From positions 1 to 53,244 of the forward strand of contig NZ_AKKE01000149.1 in the NCBI RefSeq assembly GCF_000281975.1: a DNA stretch of 53,244 nt, written 5' to 3'. Source of the DNA: Novosphingobium sp. AP12. Its GTDB lineage: Bacteria > Pseudomonadota > Alphaproteobacteria > Sphingomonadales > Sphingomonadaceae. Numbering within the stretch: position 1 is the first letter of the stretch; each line of letters begins with the position of its first letter. Below are positions 52,517 through 53,244 of the stretch, in pieces. The notes under the pieces are model-generated. The model had not been told where the DNA came from. It saw nothing but the letters and a program-made list of their open reading frames with translations, and did no database searches. The position numbers and the translations under genes were made by a program.

Positions 52517-53244
52517 TCACGCCGCCTGCTCCATGGCGAGCAGCTTGCGCTTGCGCTCGACGCCCCAGGCATAGCCGGAAAAGGCACCGTCGTTGCGGAC
52601 GACGCGGTGGCAGGGGATGGCGACCGCCAGCTTGTTGGCGGCGCAGGCCCCTGCGACTGCGCGCATCGCAGTCGGCGCGCCGATGCGCTCGGCGACATCG
52701 CTGTAGGACACGGTCTGTCCGACCGGAATGTCGCGCAGCGCCTGCCATACCCGCTGCTGGAAGGCTGTGCCCCGCACGTCGAGCGGCAGATCGAGACTGA
52801 CCTCCGGCGCCTCGACGAAGCCGACGACTTTGGCGACGATCGCCTCATACTCGGCGTCGGCGCCGATCAGGGTCGCATTGGGGAAGCGATCCTGCAGATC
52901 TCGGGCCAGAGCATCCGGATCGTCGCCGAGCAGGATCGCCGCGACCCCCTTCGCGCTTGATGCAACCAGGATCGCACCCAGCGTCGTTTCGCCGATCGCA
53001 AAGCGGATCGCCTCTTTCGCGCCGCCCTTGCGGAAGCTCGACGGGGTCATGCCGAGCATCGCGTTCGATGCTTCGTAAAAGCGGCCGCTCGAACTGAAAC
53101 CGGCATCGTAAATCGCCTCGGTGACGCTGTTCTCGCCAGCCAGCGCCTCGCGGACACGCTTTGCGCGATGCGCGGTCGCATATCCCCTAGGTGTCAGCCC
53201 GGTATGGGCCTTGAAGATGCGATGGAAATAGCCGGGGCTGAGCG
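52517..53244 (-). CDS. ada: Bifunctional Ada-type methyltransferase/regulator, partial
   Basis: The visible 240 residues cover the AraC-type HTH (YFHRIFKAHTGLTPRGYATAHRAKRVREAL, AGENSVTEAIYDAGFSSSGRFYEA) and the C-terminal O6-methylguanine methyltransferase domain with its PCHRVV Cys. An ATG at 53059 lies inside the gene, since the frame stays open to the right edge. The N-terminal metal-binding phosphotriester domain, if present, is off the window. It probably induces the operon ada-2OG oxygenase-alkB. Confidence 0.92.
   Translation of the reverse strand, partial: LSPGYFHRIFKAHTGLTPRGYATAHRAKRVREALAGENSVTEAIYDAGFSSSGRFYEASNAMLGMTPSSFRKGGAKEAIRFAIGETTLGAILVASSAKGVAAILLGDDPDALARDLQDRFPNATLIGADAEYEAIVAKVVGFVEAPEVSLDLPLDVRGTAFQQRVWQALRDIPVGQTVSYSDVAERIGAPTAMRAVAGACAANKLAVAIPCHRVVRNDGAFSGYAWGVERKRKLLAMEQAA

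Noticed and set aside
1..53244. tRNA/rRNA genes, CRISPR arrays, prophage or conjugation genes
   Set aside because: No regular spacer-repeat pattern, tRNA-like cloverleaf, rRNA stretch, integrase, capsid or transfer gene was recognised.

Overview
The window is GC-rich, densely packed bacterial DNA, most likely from an alphaproteobacterium and probably a sphingomonad. The clues are the GC-rich codon use, a transaldolase/glucose-6-phosphate isomerase fusion, the many short-chain dehydrogenases and aldo/keto reductases with one-component regulators, and IS1182/IS110-type insertion sequences. The genus cannot be fixed from sequence alone. No tRNA, rRNA or CRISPR array was seen.

Layout. (1) 1-2772: the 3' part of an IS110-family transposase, then a complete 1529-bp IS1182-family element (transposase on the minus strand). 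(2) 2799-5702: a PIN-domain protein, an intergenic stretch rich in hairpins, and a divergent SDR/TetR pair around a palindromic operator. (3) 5795-19239: redox islands, each with its own regulator. These are LysR with an AKR-SDR-AKR-flavin monooxygenase-ABM-SDR-carboxymuconolactone decarboxylase run; AraC with an SDR; LysR with an NmrA-like reductase, a DUF1857 protein and an SRPBCC protein; and TetR with an SDR. (4) 19316-25082: a decayed AhpD-like remnant, a Tat-exported type-B carboxylesterase, two more AKRs, an NTF2-like protein and a LysR. A 15-bp palindrome (ATTAT-N5-ATAAT) occurs three times here and only here. (5) 25431-32274: a small FlbD-like protein, TetR with a P450 and a frameshifted SDR, a coupled TetR-MATE exporter pair, and an exported metallo-beta-lactamase-fold protein. 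(6) 32599-43821: a central-metabolism block, rpiA-rpe then tkt-tal/pgi-gnd-zwf-HAD phosphatase-GH130 phosphorylase, with several ATGA/GTGA stop-start overlaps. (7) 44344-49434: an HD-domain hydrolase, two PLP lyases and a divergent GlxA-type regulator, then MarR with a SnoaL-like protein around a 25-bp palindrome. (8) 49581-51109: a second 1529-bp IS1182-family element in opposite orientation, followed by an alkylation-repair operon (ada, a 2OG-Fe(II) oxygenase, alkB) that runs off the right edge.

How it fits together. The two inverted IS1182 elements bracket about 46.8 kb. The left half of that interval looks like an accessory set for oxidising and reducing an organic, perhaps aromatic or polyketide-like, substrate. 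It has polyketide-tailoring-type folds (ABM, SnoaL/NTF2, SRPBCC) but no polyketide synthase, plus an esterase, a P450 and an exporter. The right half is housekeeping-type sugar phosphate metabolism: oxidative and non-oxidative pentose phosphate steps, without a visible 6-phosphogluconolactonase, joined to a glycoside phosphorylase. The least explained parts are the three-site LysR-type palindrome and the HD/PLP/PLP/GlxA cluster.
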